A DNA stretch of 64,000 nucleotides from Azolla caroliniana (lineage: Eukaryota > Polypodiophyta). The notes beneath the pieces were generated by a model that was given only the letters and a program-made list of their open reading frames with translations, had not been told where the DNA came from and searched no databases. Positions 28,378-38,815 of the stretch are shown piece by piece (positions within the stretch are counted from its first letter, which is position 1; each line of letters starts with the position of its first letter). The stretch spans positions 6,758,001 to 6,822,000 of the forward strand of contig JBHGNT010000008.1 of the NCBI GenBank assembly GCA_043228905.1. The letters are read 5' to 3'. The position numbers were made by a program, and so were the translations under genes.

Positions 28378-29033
28378 TTGAGGGGGAGAATGGGCAAAGA
28401 CACCACCAAAACGGGCCTTTTGGGCAAAGGCAAAGAGACAGCAGATTGCGTCAGTGGGGGAAGAACCGACAATGGGAGAGACAGGAAGAAGAAAGGAGCC
28501 GAGTCGACAAAGAAAGTTGACACATCCGAACAAGTCGGAACAAGCGGCAGCGGAGGCAGAGTCAAGAAGGACAGAGCCGACCGGAAGAAGAAGGCCAAGA
28601 CCCGGACATGGTCCGATGTGGTGAAGGGCATGGAACCAGAAGACAAATCGGGAGCAACCGATTCAGACAAGAGTTGGAACGAATCGGAGACAACCGATTC
28701 GGTTCTACAGAAGGATTTGGAAGAACCAGATCAAAATTCAAGGCCAAGAGGACAAGAAGGTAGCAAAGGTCGACGCCAAGACGAAGGGATTGGCGAATCG
28801 CCAAAAGCCAAAGTCCCAACAGCGAGGGAGCTGAATTGGGCCTGTTGAGCAAACAAGCCGAACAAGGAAGTCAAGGTGTGGAGGAATAGAATGGTCGCGG
28901 CAAACGTGACCGAACCGGACGAGGAGCACGAGCAAAACGGAGTGACGCCAGAAGGAGCCAGATGGAAGTACCGACTGCCATAGAGACGGACACTACGATC
29001 CGACCTCAAATTGAGCTTAAGGTGGAGCGTTGA
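28378..29033 (+). pseudogene. Copia-3 C-terminal charged extension beyond RNase H
   Basis: Ordinary copia pol ends around the LRG motif encoded by the polypurine tract. Here the frame passes through that tract (TTGAGGGGGAG, 28378-28388) and stays open to 28848: rich in Lys, Arg, Glu, Ser and Asp, with RKKKGAESTKKVD and KTRTWSDVVKGMEPEDKS. After a TGA and a frame shift, GRGARAKRSDARR and PQIELKVER run to a stop formed by the LTR start. Copia-5 and Copia-6 have related tails. Function unknown; it could bind nucleic acid or act as a late nucleocapsid-like domain. Confidence 0.75.
29017..29027 (+). other. Terminal polypurine tract of Copia-3
   Basis: TTAAGGTGGAG directly before the 3' LTR; aligns with TTGAGGGGGAG of Copia-5 and Copia-6. 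Confidence 0.75.
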
Positions 29034-29392
29034 GTGGCAAGCTCAACCGGATCCGGATCGGCATCCAGAAGGGGTGAGCTGGGGAGCCGGTTAGCTGGAT
29101 CAAGCAGTAACCGGAAGCCAAGTAGCAGCTAGTCTACTAGGGAGTTAATATCTCGTAGTTAGTGTCAAACGGTCGTGTGAGCATTGAAGTACACCGTATT
29201 TCTGTCAGTCCGGATGGACTTGTATAAAAATGTTCACTGAACACATACAATGTACAGACTGAGTAGTATTTTTGAATTGAGTTTCTGTGTGCTCTCTGTC
29301 TCTCTGTCTCTCCCACGTACTGTTAAGCTCTCCATTAAACCTGTTTTTTGTTTTCTATTTTCTATTGCTTCCGCACGCTATTTGTTTCTACA
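29028..29392 (+). repeat. 3' LTR of Copia-3
   Basis: Starts CGTTGAG (TGTTGAG in the 5' copy) and ends TTTCTACA. One TATA-palindrome unit near 29223. Confidence 0.92.
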
Positions 29393-30688
29393 GTTGCATG
29401 GCACCTATATTAGAAAGTAGTCAGGAGAAAGAAATGAAGATATTCCAAATGCAAGAGATGAAAAAGAAAAACATGTTTCAGCTCAAACCAAAATTAACAT
29501 GGGGACAACTTAAGGGTAAGAAAGAAGATGTGAAAGGTCACTTTACAAATGAAGAGATGTTAGACTATGTACACAGACTATATATGCATGAAGGTGTGTC
29601 TCCTACAATTGAAAATATTGAAACACCACACACTACATCTATCGATATTGATGATGTCAATAAGGGAATAAAAAATATGGTGAGTGCGAAAGTAGCTAAT
29701 GCAACCTACGTCTCAAGTGAGCTTTTAAAATGGACAATGCCACATACTTGTCATGGGATAATGGTAATTATAGAGCAAGTTATAAAACAAGGATTTCCAA
29801 ATGATTGGCTTATGAATTGGATTAAACCAATATTTTAAGCCGGAGATAAAAATCAAGTATCAAATTATTGTACAATAATGGTGACCTCAACTATTGCTAA
29901 ATTATATAGCACTATTATGGAGCAAAAGATAAGCACATGGGCTGAAAGTACAAGCAAAACAGCAGTTGGGCAAGCAGGATTTAGACCAAAATACTCACAT
30001 GTGGATCATTTGGTCACATTGAAAGTAATCATGGAAGAGAGTCGATTACAAGGAAAAACATGTAGAAGTATGTGTGTGCGATACACAATCAATTGTTCAA
30101 AACTTGACAGTTAGGTAAACATAGAGAATGGATACACAGTGAGAGAGAGAGGGCAGACAATAACACTCAACTTTACATAACAAACACTTTGTACATACAA
30201 TGTGCTCAATGAGCACTTTTTATATAGGCCCTAACGAGTGGGTTAACACAAGTACTAACAAGTACTTGAATGCTCATTAACTGAGCCTGACATGAACATG
30301 CTATAATATTCCTATTACTATAATAGGAATGGAGGCCCCTAACGGCCGCTCAGAATTCATCCGACTCGGCTCACCTGAATCGAACTCTATTTGATTCGGC
30401 TCTCGGCTTCTTCAGCCAATTCGGCCTGTGTTGAGATTGTCTCTTAATAAGACACTTTATTGTTGTTTTCTTGATTTTAAGAAATCTTTTGATATTGTAC
30501 CACGAAGTGAGCTTTGGAATAGAATGGTAGAGATTGACATGCCATTAGAGCACCGAGTTGTTGTTGCACGCCTATATGAACAAGTTAAATGCCAACTCAA
30601 AATGGATAGCGAATTCTCAAGGCACTTTTTAAGTAACATGGGGGTCAAGCAAGGATGTCCACTATCACCCACACTCTTTGGCTTACGT
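29393..30688 (+). mobile_element. LINE-1: fragment of a non-LTR retrotransposon RT
   Basis: RT of a LINE, split by a solo LTR (30061-30449). Parts: LKPKLTWGQLKGKKEDVKG spacer, NWIKPIF, then after a stop NYCTIMVTSTIAKLYSTIM and GQAGFRPKYSHVDHLVTLK. After the LTR come CCFLDFKKSFDIVPRSELW (Asp-containing RT motif) and GVKQGCPLSPTLFGL. It is cut at that last motif by the Gypsy-3 LTR, before the FADD-type box. No endonuclease is seen. A 5'-truncated, inactive copy. Confidence 0.9.
30061..30449 (-). mobile_element. Solo LTR of the Copia-3/5/6 group, antisense, in LINE-1
   Basis: On the minus strand it has CCTATATAAAAAGTGCTCATTGAGCAC, the TATA-plus-palindrome of this group, and a GAGACAATCTCAACA terminus. 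Flanking AAACA (30056-30060) and AGACA (30450-30454) look like a TSD with one change. LINE RT coding resumes after it. Confidence 0.8.
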
Positions 30689-31318
30689 TGTCGTGTTATT
30701 CTGCACGCACAGGAGAAACCAAGGCGGGACCGCGGGGGCCCTGAACTGGGGAATAGCCGAACAGAGGGAGGAGCACTACGAAACCATGGCCAAGCCGCAC
30801 ACACAGGTACAAAGAGAACTCGCAAACAAGGTCGAACAACGAATAAGGCAAATGTATATATGTATATATGTATATATGACCAAAATTCTAGTCGGCTAGC
30901 CGGTAAGTGCCGACTCGCTGACACTAACTCGCACAACACACGCGAGAACAAGAGATGGAGCTCCTATCGAAAGCGCTTGGGCTTTCAACAAAAACAAAGG
31001 CAAGCTCTCAACCTGTAGAGAATGATCAAAGACAGAGGAGAAGAGCTCGGGTTCAGTCCGACAACACTTAGTCCTCGAAAACGTGCGATCCCCCACTCAG
31101 CCCTTTTCCTCTCCTTTTATAGCACAAGGAGAGAGAGCCGTTACAGACTGTTACATCACTTTTATTCTCTGTTGTAGTGGACAGAGATCCTCTCGACTAC
31201 CCTAACTAATGAATTCGTGCTACCTAGGATATTTACATTGCCTACCTGTACTTAGCTATGTGAATAAATCAGAACATGTGCCCGTGTGTAAAATGTCCAC
31301 TGATTCCTCCTAGGGACA
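30689..31318 (-). repeat. 3' LTR of Gypsy-3
   Basis: Plus-strand ends TGTCGTGTTA and CTAGGGACA (TG...CA), 630 bp. A minus-strand TATA box GTGCTATAAAAGG is near 31113. A purine-rich tract (GGTGGGGGAGG, minus strand) lies just inside. The left edge is where LINE RT coding stops. Confidence 0.75.
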
Positions 31319-31406
31319 GTTTTCTCCACGACATCCTCCCCCACCTAACCGCGCATCCTCCGGTATGCGCCAGAATAGACTTCTGTCGGAGAAGACCGGC
31401 CCTCAA

Positions 31407-31850
31407 TTATCTTTTGCTCTTCGGTTCGCCACCTGCTCCGAACCGGTCATCATCGCCATCCATTCTCTCTAGGTCCAGTTCATCCTCCTGCCGCTTCTTG
31501 AATGGCTTGATCCTCTTCCCGCCCACCGGCACAACTATTCTTGTTCCGTCGAGCTCCACGAGGTGGTAGGTGCCTTTGTCGTTGGCGCTTGTCACCGCGT
31601 AAGGCCTGAACCATCTCCTCGCAAACTTTCGCATTGCCTTGTGCTGGTTGTCGAGGTTGTTGTCGTAGACCAAAACCCAGTCGCCTTCCTCGATTTTCCT
31701 TGGTCGTAGTCGATGAGTTCAGTCGAACTGCTCCTTGTTCTTTGTCCTTGCTGCATGCAGCTTCACCGTTGCTCGTTCCACGTCCTCTGGCCTTCGCTCG
31801 AGCTGTTGGATTCGCGTCGTTAACAGCTCCTCCCGGCTCATCTCATCTCT
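31407..31850 (-). pseudogene. Gypsy-3 integrase C-terminal domain
   Basis: RKFARRWFRPYAVTSANDKG and YHLVELDGTRIVVPVGGKRI fit a gypsy integrase GPY/F-type C-terminal fold, followed by an acidic end (ELDLERMDGDDD). A frame break lies near 31680-31720. Confidence 0.75.
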
Positions 31851-32267
31851 CTAGTCCATGGTGGCCCACGAGGAGATCGTTCGCTCCATCGGCATGATTG
31901 GCTTCTGCCCGTACATCAGCTCCGCCAACATGAACCCGGTTACCGAACTGTGCATAGTTCGGTCCGCCCACAATGCGTAGGGTAGGAGCCGCGACCAATT
32001 CCCGACTTGGCCTCCGCAGGCCCGTACCAACGCCTTTACGATTGGCCCGTGTCCGCGTTCCAGCTTCTCGTTTGCCTCCGGATTGTACGCCGTAGTGAGC
32101 GAGATTTTAACCCCTAACCGTTCAAACAGCTCTTCGGCCTCTTGTGCATCCAGTTCTCGATGGTCTGCTATGATCTTCCCTACGCACTCGTATCGACATA
32201 CCAGCTCCTCGATTAGGAACCGGCACACGACTGCAGTCGTTTTATTTGGTAATGCCAGGCCCTCCAT
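31851..32267 (-). pseudogene. Gypsy-3 integrase core
   Basis: The second core Asp in GKIIADHRELDAQEA and the Glu in AYNPEANEKLERGHGP are readable. The segment with the first Asp lies in the disordered stretch 32268-32400. Confidence 0.82.
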
Positions 32268-32771
32268 CTAGTTCGTCAGATCCTCTCGTGCTAGCACCAG
32301 GTATCGCATCTGCCCTACCCCCATCGGCATCGTCACCAAATCCACCATCCACTTGAAGTGGATAGTTGGTGGTTAAGTCGGGTGCAGCTCATCCCGATGT
32401 CGGACTACGGAATGCACCTGACAACTTTCGCAAGTCGTTACGAACCGATGAACGTCCCGGTATAGTGCTCGCCACTAGTATTTCTCCTTCAGCTTCTCGA
32501 ATGTGGCCCATGTCCCCCGGTGTCCAGCCCAAGGGCTCTCGTGGTACGCCGTCAACAATGCTTCCGGCTCCTCTTTCTTCACCACCACCCAAACCGGGAC
32601 GCCATCTCGCTTCTTCGGGTGCTTCCATTTGCTCCTGTCACGCAAGATGAATCCGTACGCTTTCTTCCAGATCCGGCTAGCCTCTTCCTTTGTCCATGCC
32701 GCATCCGATGCCATCGTTCTTAGGAACCCACCGATCTGGAGCCACTCCCCCTCGTACTTGCTCTCGTTAAA
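32268..32771 (-). pseudogene. Gypsy-3 integrase zinc-binding region
   Basis: Contains AYHESPWAGHRGTWATFEKL, then after a stop a CESCQ-type pair, giving the H-H-C-C pattern. DRSKWKHPKKRDGVPVWVV precedes it. Confidence 0.78.
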
Positions 32772-33293
32772 CTAATTAAGCGCTGGGGTGCTCCCCCTTC
32801 TCGTCGTCACGTAGTATGTCTCGAAGAAGTCCACGTCGACTTCCTCGTCCTCTGAAACCATGTCATTTTTGTCATCAAACCTTCCTCTTGAAAGCATGTT
32901 GGGCATGGCATTGTCTTTCCCGAAGATGTGCCGTATCTCCAGATTCAGGGACTTAATGTACACTATCCACCTGAGCATTGCCAGGTCTGGCATCGCGCAT
33001 ACGGAAACCATACCGAGAATCGATAAGCAGTCTGTCTCTATTATTACCTCTGTCCAAATCAGGTAGTCTTTGTCAGCCTTGACCGTCGAAACGATACCCC
33101 AGAGTTCTCGTTTAACCTGGGTGTATCCTCGTTGTCGCGTGCTAAGTACTTTCCCACCGAACCAGACGGGGAACCTCACGCCCTTCTCATCCTCTTGGTT
33201 GATCACCCATCCGATCCCGATGTCGTGAAGATTTTCGTCCATAAGTGGAAACCAGGGTGGAAAGGGCAAGTCGGTGGTGTGGAACATGTGCAC
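32772..33293 (-). pseudogene. Gypsy-3 RNase H, main part
   Basis: IGIGWVINQEDEKGVRFPVW, YTQVKRELWGIVSTVKADKD (Glu) and VIIETDCLSIL (Asp), then IRHIFGKDNAMPNMLSRGRF. Its first segment (YVTVDTSPTG, with the first Asp) is at 33750-33790, separated by the insertion between 33294 and 33745. Confidence 0.85.
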
Positions 33294-33311
33294 ACGTATA
33301 CTAGGAAATGG

Positions 33312-33690
33312 TGTATAGAAATAAGAGGGTAAATTTTATCCCACATTGTAAGGTCCCTCCCTCCTTGGGCTATAAAAGGAAGGGAGGGGTCACTTATGAA
33401 GGGGTTTCCTATTTTGCGTATGAAAGGTATACCACTTAGTCTAGAGTTCTTACCGTTTAGGGTTAGGGTTTTGTTTAAGGTTTTCCTTATTCTTCCTCGG
33501 TTAGGGTTTTCTCATAATCGTTTGGTGCGGCCCATGCGGCCACCATGGTTGTAATCATTCGTTTGTTTTAATATAACTTGTTGAATATCTTGCCTTGGCC
33601 GATCTCTCCGTCTATGTCATGATCTTATTCTTTCTTCTTCTCCTCTTGAGCTAAGCTTCCAAAACATATCTTATTCTTTCTCCTCTACTC
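33312..33690 (+). mobile_element. LTR-like insertion splitting Gypsy-3 RNase H
   Basis: Starts TGTATAGAAATAAGAGGG, has a TATA box GGCTATAAAAGGAAGG near 33369 and an unbroken non-coding stretch, and interrupts RNase H. It looks like a solo LTR on the plus strand, but the exact right end and TSD were not settled. The 82 bases just left of it are also not Gypsy-3. Confidence 0.5.
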
Positions 33691-33722
33691 CCTAGTCCGA
33701 GACCCCTGTGGTCCCGCCCCTT

Positions 33723-34499
33723 CTACACACACGCACGTAACAACGCGACACCGGTCGGACTCGTGTCTACGGTTACGTAAATCGGAATGTTTTTGTCGTA
33801 GACTACTTTCCGGAGCGCCGGCGCCGCGGCAAGTGCTTCTTTCATTTTCCGGACCGACTCCGCATGCTCCCTGCTCCACTCGAACATGCGCCCTTTCTTC
33901 AACAACCCGTAGAGTGCCTTCGCGATATGGGCGTAATGGGGGATCCAAATGTGGTAGAGCACGCAAGCTCCCAAGAATCTCCGGACTTCCGTTACCGACT
34001 TGGATTCTTCTTTCATCACGGAAATGGCTTCAACCTTTGCCATAAGGCCTACACAAATGACCAACGACCATGATTTCCGACTGTCCGAAAGCCGATTTCT
34101 CCCCGGAGAAGGTGAGTCGCGCCTCTTCCAGCCTTCGTAGCACCTTCTCGCAGTCTCTGATGTGGTCCGAAACGAATCTCCGACACCGGTCCGGTTCGAT
34201 CGTTTCGTCCTTACCCTCCATCGGACATCCCTTGATCAGAATGTCATCCGAAAACGGCATGGTGATGTCCGGAATGCAATCCCTTAGCACCTTGTTCATC
34301 GCATTCACTATGTGCGCTACCGAGTTTGTCCCCCCTTGCGGGAGGGTACACATCTGCACTAGGCCGAGAGGAGTCCACATCGTCGTAATATCCCTACTCT
34401 CTACGGCTAGTTGGAATTGGTCGTACCCGAGTACAGATCCCCGGCCGAGTAAATCGAACTTCCGGTGAAGGCTTCAGCGAACTCGTCAATGGTCGGACC
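33723..34499 (-). pseudogene. Gypsy-3 reverse transcriptase, 5'-truncated
   Basis: GYDQFQLAVESRDITTMWTP (first Asp upstream, DLYSGYDQF), MCTLPQGGTNSVAHIV, and MPFSDDILIKG with both active-site Asp residues. Then KVEAISVMKEESKSVTEVRRF and LGACVLYHIWI. A frame break at about 34040-34060 and the truncation at 34499 disable it. Confidence 0.87.
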
Positions 34500-34595
34500 G
34501 ACTCCTACTCCTTGTCTCTCTCACTCTCTCTCTCTCTCTCATACACACAGTTCATATCTATTCCGCTACACAGAATCCATCTCTTGATTCTTTAC
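34500..34595 (+). mobile_element. LTR 3' fragment, same family as the solo LTR at 45306-45700
   Basis: TACTCCTTGTCTCTCTC through CATCTCTTGATTCTTTACA matches the last ~95 bp of the LTR inside Copia-5. It abuts the broken Gypsy-3 RT, so a deletion or recombination joined them. Confidence 0.75.
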
Positions 34596-35056
34596 ATTGC
34601 GAAATAAACCCATAATCAGGTGGGATGCGTAATAATTGTCGCGCTTCAATAAACTCCAAAATTCTTTGAGATGAAGCCTCAACTATATCTCCCACCTCTT
34701 TGACCCCCAAATGAAACAATTAAATTGAGAGCGCAATCTCTCCTTTCCTGGGCAACATAATAACCGAGAAGACACAAGTAACTCTTTTTGCAAAGAATTA
34801 CAATCCTCTCTACTAGATGATGGTTTCTATACACATAACAAGATTGCTTCTTGCCATGAAGTAACCAAGTGTTGAACACATGAAGAGCCCCCCCCCCCCC
34901 CCCCCCCCGCCCCGCCCTCTCTCTCTCCATCAGATAGCATGCTTATAGTGTCGAAAAGGCTTAGGTAGAAAACTTGTCCCCACATATGATGAATGGGGGC
35001 AAACTTTAGTTCTATCTTCTTTCTTTCAATTTGGTCATGAAGGAAATTGTGAGAAT

Positions 35057-35061
<5 letters not shown>
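34596..35061. other. Unassigned, with a 21-C homopolymer
   Basis: No gene recognised. A run of 21 C (34888-34908) is followed by GCCCCGCCC and CT repeats. An 83-codon minus-strand open stretch (34679-34930) has no recognised domain. Confidence 0.5.

Positions 35062-35100
<39 letters not shown>
35062..35100. repeat. (GA)n microsatellite
   Basis: Uninterrupted GA dinucleotides directly before the SINE-like element at 35101. Confidence 0.95.
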
Positions 35101-35102
<2 letters not shown>

Positions 35103-35310
35103 TAGATGGATGTATCTGAGTTGGTACGATTGCCCAATGGAGACCAGGTGGTCATGGGTTCAACCCCTACATTCCACAGTGGCATCTAGTGAATTAAGAG
35201 ATATATAAGAAGTATATAATAGGAGGTGAGGAAGTTGGGTTTCAAACCCAGAACGCAATGCTTGTAGTGCTAACAACTTACCTCTAGGGTAAGGTAATTG
35301 CGATAAAAAG
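35101..35310 (+). mobile_element. tRNA-derived SINE-like element, copy 1
   Basis: A-box-like TATCTGAGTTGG (35113-35124) and a perfect B box GGTTCAACCCC (35157-35167), 44 bp apart, then a tail with AGGTGAGGAAGTTGGG. It aligns along most of its length with 42691-42870, and both copies follow a (GA)n run. No protein. RNA polymerase III would have transcribed an active copy. Confidence 0.6.
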
Positions 35311-35326
35311 AGAGAGAGAGAGCAAA

Positions 35327-35503
35327 TGTGTATTTTCTATTAATTGATTCTTCATTAGCTACATTTCTTATATATTGTTGAAGGTTGCTAAACATTCACT
35401 TCTTCATTTCAAGGGATATGAAAGGGTGCATTTATTTTTATAATAGTAAAATACTAAAATAAAATAATAGTAGAACGTTTTCTACATTATAACTATTCTA
35501 ACA
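35327..35503 (-). repeat. Putative 3' LTR of Copia-4
   Basis: Right edge ...ATTCTAACA (TGTTAGAAT on the minus strand) directly beside the tract GAGTAAGGGGAGG. The left edge at TGTGTATTTTC is a guess, since the partner LTR was not found. Confidence 0.5.
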
Positions 35504-35516
35504 CCTCCCCTTACTC
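35504..35516 (-). other. Polypurine tract of Copia-4
   Basis: GAGTAAGGGGAGG on the minus strand, adjacent to the LTR start. Confidence 0.7.
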
Positions 35517-35699
35517 TAAAACATTTTAGTTCTTTGGCTTTCCTAGATAGAGGTCAATTTAATACAATGTTTTTTTATCTGACATCGGTTTAGTTAATAA
35601 GTACGCCCATATTATTGTTGTTCAAGTATAATGTAGCAACAATTCTTTCGATTCCACCAATTCCCTAATAAACTGATGTCTTGCTCGAATATGCTTATT

Positions 35700-36330
35700 C
35701 TAATCGGTGATCTTAGGATTTGTTGCTAACTTTTTGCACAATTGGTTGTTACAAAATATCTTCATTTCAGTGAGCTTAAGGATGACAAGTTCTTCAATTA
35801 TGATTTTAATCCATAATCCTTCTTGGGCCATTTGATCGGTTGCTATGTAATCAAATTTAGTGTTGGAAAGAGCTAAATGTACTTGTGGTTTTCTTTCCAA
35901 GAGATTGTAGCACTACCAAATATAAAGACCATGCCTAATGTTGAGCTTGAGACCCATATCCTTGGTATATTGGAGATATCGTAGAGCAATTTTAAGAGCT
36001 TGCTAATGTGCAAGTTCAAGATTTTGCATAAACTTGGAAAGAAATCTGACACAATAAGGAACAAAATACCTTATACCACCTAAAATTTAGCAATAAGGGA
36101 CTAATTGCATAACTTGTTAGATTCCTCAATTGACATCATGCTATTATTTGTTGAAAGTTTGCATGGAACCGTCATAGGGGTCGAGATTGGCTTGCAATCA
36201 ACCATCTCAAACTTTTCAAGAATATCCTCCACTAATTTTCATTGTGCAAGGTTAGAGTTCCTTCTATACGATTGTGAGTACCTTCATCCCAAGATAATAT
36301 TCGAGAGTTCCAAAATCTTTCATGTGGAAC
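35700..36330 (-). pseudogene. Copia-4 RNase H
   Basis: VFIFGSATISWKENHKYI, LALSNTKFDYIATDQMAQEG and KIFCNNQLCKKLATNPKITD are clear copia RNase H segments in different frames. The normal STEAEY reads SNTKFDY, so the catalytic Glu region is lost. Confidence 0.78.
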
Positions 36331-36800
36331 TTCTCCTTAAATTGATTGATTGTCTTGCATAGGGAAGTTATAGAATTGGAAGCAATTGGTAAATTATCAA
36401 CGTAAACGCCAATAATTACATAGATATTGCCCTCCTTGTGAATGTAGATATTTGGCTATGGTTGAAGCCAATGGAAACAAAATAAGTGTGTAATTTGAAA
36501 TGCCCAACACGCAAAGACATTTTTAGACTATATAATGATTTGTGAAGTTCGCAAACATTGTCTCAGAATTGTGGATCTAAAATATAAGTTAATTGCTCTA
36601 TAGAAATCTCCTCGTCCAATTGTCCATGTAGAAAAGTCATCTCAATGTCGAGATGATAGAGTTCCACGTTAAAACTAGCAGAAATAGATAAGAGTTCACA
36701 TAGAGGCATCACCTCCAAGGTAGATGCAAATGTATCTTTAAAATCTATGCCCAAATTTTGTGAAAATCCCCTAGTAACAACAAGTGCCTTAAATCAAACC
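36331..36800 (-). pseudogene. Copia-4 reverse transcriptase
   Basis: MGIDFKDTFASTLEVMPLCE and YHLDIEMTFLHGQLDEEI keep the first Asp. The second box reads IIGVYVDNLPIA, with Asn for the last Asp, then FHMKDFGTLEYYLG. Multiple stops. Confidence 0.78.
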
Positions 36801-37089
36801 ACAACATCATGGGCGTTAGTTTTCTTGATAAGGACCATTTTCTTGAAATGCTATTGCGATCTTTACGGCATGAAACTAAGGTCCAAGTCCTATTCCAATT
36901 TAAAGTATCCATTTCTGCTTGCATTGCAGCCTCCTATTGAGTTGCATCGAGACCATGAAGGGCCATCGTTGTGGTTCATTCAAAACTTGAGCATGATCAT
37001 CCATATTTTCATAATTAATATTGTCAATGTCTACATCAACAAATAAAATTTCAATTGGTTGAGTCATCTTCATGAGTTCATTAATATTC

Positions 37090-38166
37090 TTAAACTTTGA
37101 TTTTAGGTTTTCTTGATATTAATTGTTGGAAATACTCCTCTTCATCCTTAAGCTTTGAGTTCGGTGGAGTACTATGATTTAAGCACTTCGAAAAAGTTGT
37201 TGTAAGCTCAAATTTGTTGCGAGAGTCATCCTTATTAGTTCCTCCAAGGTCATTGGAGTTATCACCAAATTTAGGAGAAAAATCAAGAGATGACAATGAC
37301 AACAAAATGTGGGTTGTAGTAGATGGTTGTTGTTCATCGGATTGGGCTAGATGCATGTAGTTCATCGAATGTAGTCCATTGGTAAATTTGATAGTCGTCC
37401 ATCATCTTCATCTTGACATGGTTGATTTTCATGGTAACGACATGCACTCAATTTGAATGGAATTTGATGATGGAAGAATTGATCTTGTATAATCATCAAT
37501 AAAAAGAGATAAAATATTTGTTTTATCGTCCAACGATGTGATCAACATTGGTCAACACTAGTTAGAGTGAACTAATTGTAGTGATCTTTTTATTTTACTT
37601 ACATTGTGGGAATTTTTCACGACGTTGTTTGTATAGATGCAACCTTCACATAAGGATAATTACCTAAAAGGTGGTATTAGAATTCCTTCAATTATATTGT
37701 GTATTGGACCAGTTTTCATTGATATTGGGTTCAAATGACCAAGGACATAATGTCAAAGCAAAGTGGCATCAATGATGAGGTTTCTAAGTATTATATGAGC
37801 TTTGATTGGTGTTTCACCCATCATTTGAAGAGGATAAAGGAGGCCAAGTTTGGACATGAAGTTTTTAAGATTACACATGTAGGTAGTTGGTGCCAAATAA
37901 TAGCACAATTTGAATGAAATTCTATCATAGTTCCAAATTGATTGTAATTTTTTTGTTATACTTGGAACACAAAGGTCATTTAGGATATTCATCGACCTTG
38001 TTTGATTGATGGAAATATGCACTTCTCCTTTTCCAATTGCAACTTTTGTACCTTTGTCTCCAAACCGAACTCGCTTATGGAAGATTTTTGTAATTCTAGA
38101 GCAAGTTCTTGTTGTGAGTGAGATGGTGTGTTGCGATAATATCAAGGAACCAAGTATTTGACACAT
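37090..38166 (-). pseudogene. Copia-4 protease/pre-integrase region, integrase start and linker
   Basis: NDLCVPSITKKLQSI is the typical protease-to-integrase segment. A CEGC pair and FIDDYTR near 37480-37640 mark the integrase start, after which the core is missing and the acidic/Ser-rich linker (37090-37365) follows. Confidence 0.7.
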
Positions 38167-38815
38167 TCAAAAGTTTCACTATTGCCATGTAAGCTTCTAT
38201 TTTGTTTGATCCACTTTTGTCTTTTGTTTGTGTTTCTTTTATCTCAACTTGAATGCTTGTATGAATTATTTTTTTCCATCTTCATATTCTCTACTATTAG
38301 ATTATAATGAAGCATTGATTGCATGTGGAAAGAATATTCTCCCTTTTCCATTTTGCTTGTATTGTTTCTTTCGACACTCATGTTCAATATGGCTTGATTT
38401 GTTGCGATATCTACAAATAATTGTAGTCATGCTGATCACTCCTACTCCTTGAGGTGGCTTACTCCTTGGATAATAATTCTAGAGTGCCTTCGGCTTGTGT
38501 TAATTCCTAGGGTGTCTCAAGGGCGTTGCCATTGCCATGTTACTTGCGTCTATTTGACCATTTGGTTTCTTTCATTGTAGTTTAGCTTGCCTGATTTTTG
38601 CAATGAAGGTTTGAAGATTGAGGTCCTCGTTCCTATAGATGCTCACACATATGATCAATGATTTTGGCAAGCAACCGATGTTGCGAAGTTACGTGCATGC
38701 ATTCGTGTGAAATGTAAAGGTCAAGGACATCGAACTCCAAATTAGTGGGTGCTTTGAATTGTAGGTCAATTGTATGTTGGTATTTGTCGACGATGGAGGT
38801 AGGTTTTCAGTTATT
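38167..38815 (-). pseudogene. Copia-4 gag C-terminal part
   Basis: CRYRNKSSHIEHEC near 38350-38400 is a CCHC knuckle with the second Cys changed to Arg. Basic KKQYKQNGKGR follows, and a capsid-like stretch lies upstream. Coding similarity fades at about 38815. Confidence 0.65.

Larger units (their letters stand above)
17746..29392 (+). mobile_element. Copia-3: Ty1/copia retrotransposon with C-terminal extension, carrying two nested insertions
   Basis: 5' LTR, primer site, gag, integrase, RT, RNase H, an extra charged region, polypurine tract and 3' LTR. It is interrupted by a solo LTR of the Copia-2 family and by Gypsy-2. Flanks are GTTAT on the left and GTTGC on the right, only a partial TSD match. 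Stops and deletions make it inactive. By protein and LTR sequence it belongs with Copia-5 and Copia-6. Confidence 0.93.
30689..34499 (-). mobile_element. Gypsy-3: truncated Ty3/gypsy element without visible chromodomain
   Basis: Minus-strand RT, RNase H, integrase and 3' LTR. Gag, protease and 5' LTR are missing: the element stops within RT at about 34499, where an unrelated LTR fragment begins. Protein wording differs from Gypsy-1 and -2, so it is a separate lineage. It is inserted in LINE-1 on its left side. Confidence 0.88.
35327..38815 (-). mobile_element. Copia-4: old degraded copia element
   Basis: Minus-strand remnants in order: gag with a damaged zinc knuckle (38815-38170), protease/pre-integrase (38166-37560), integrase start (37560-37480), linker (37365-37090), RT (about 36800-36330), RNase H (about 36330-35700), polypurine tract and a putative 3' LTR (about 35327-35503). 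Most of the integrase core is gone. AT-rich and full of stops: the oldest copia element here. Confidence 0.82.

Noticed and set aside
33455-33480. TTTAGGGTTAGGG-like sequence suggesting an interstitial telomere
   Set aside because: Only about two imperfect units within an LTR-like segment; not an array.
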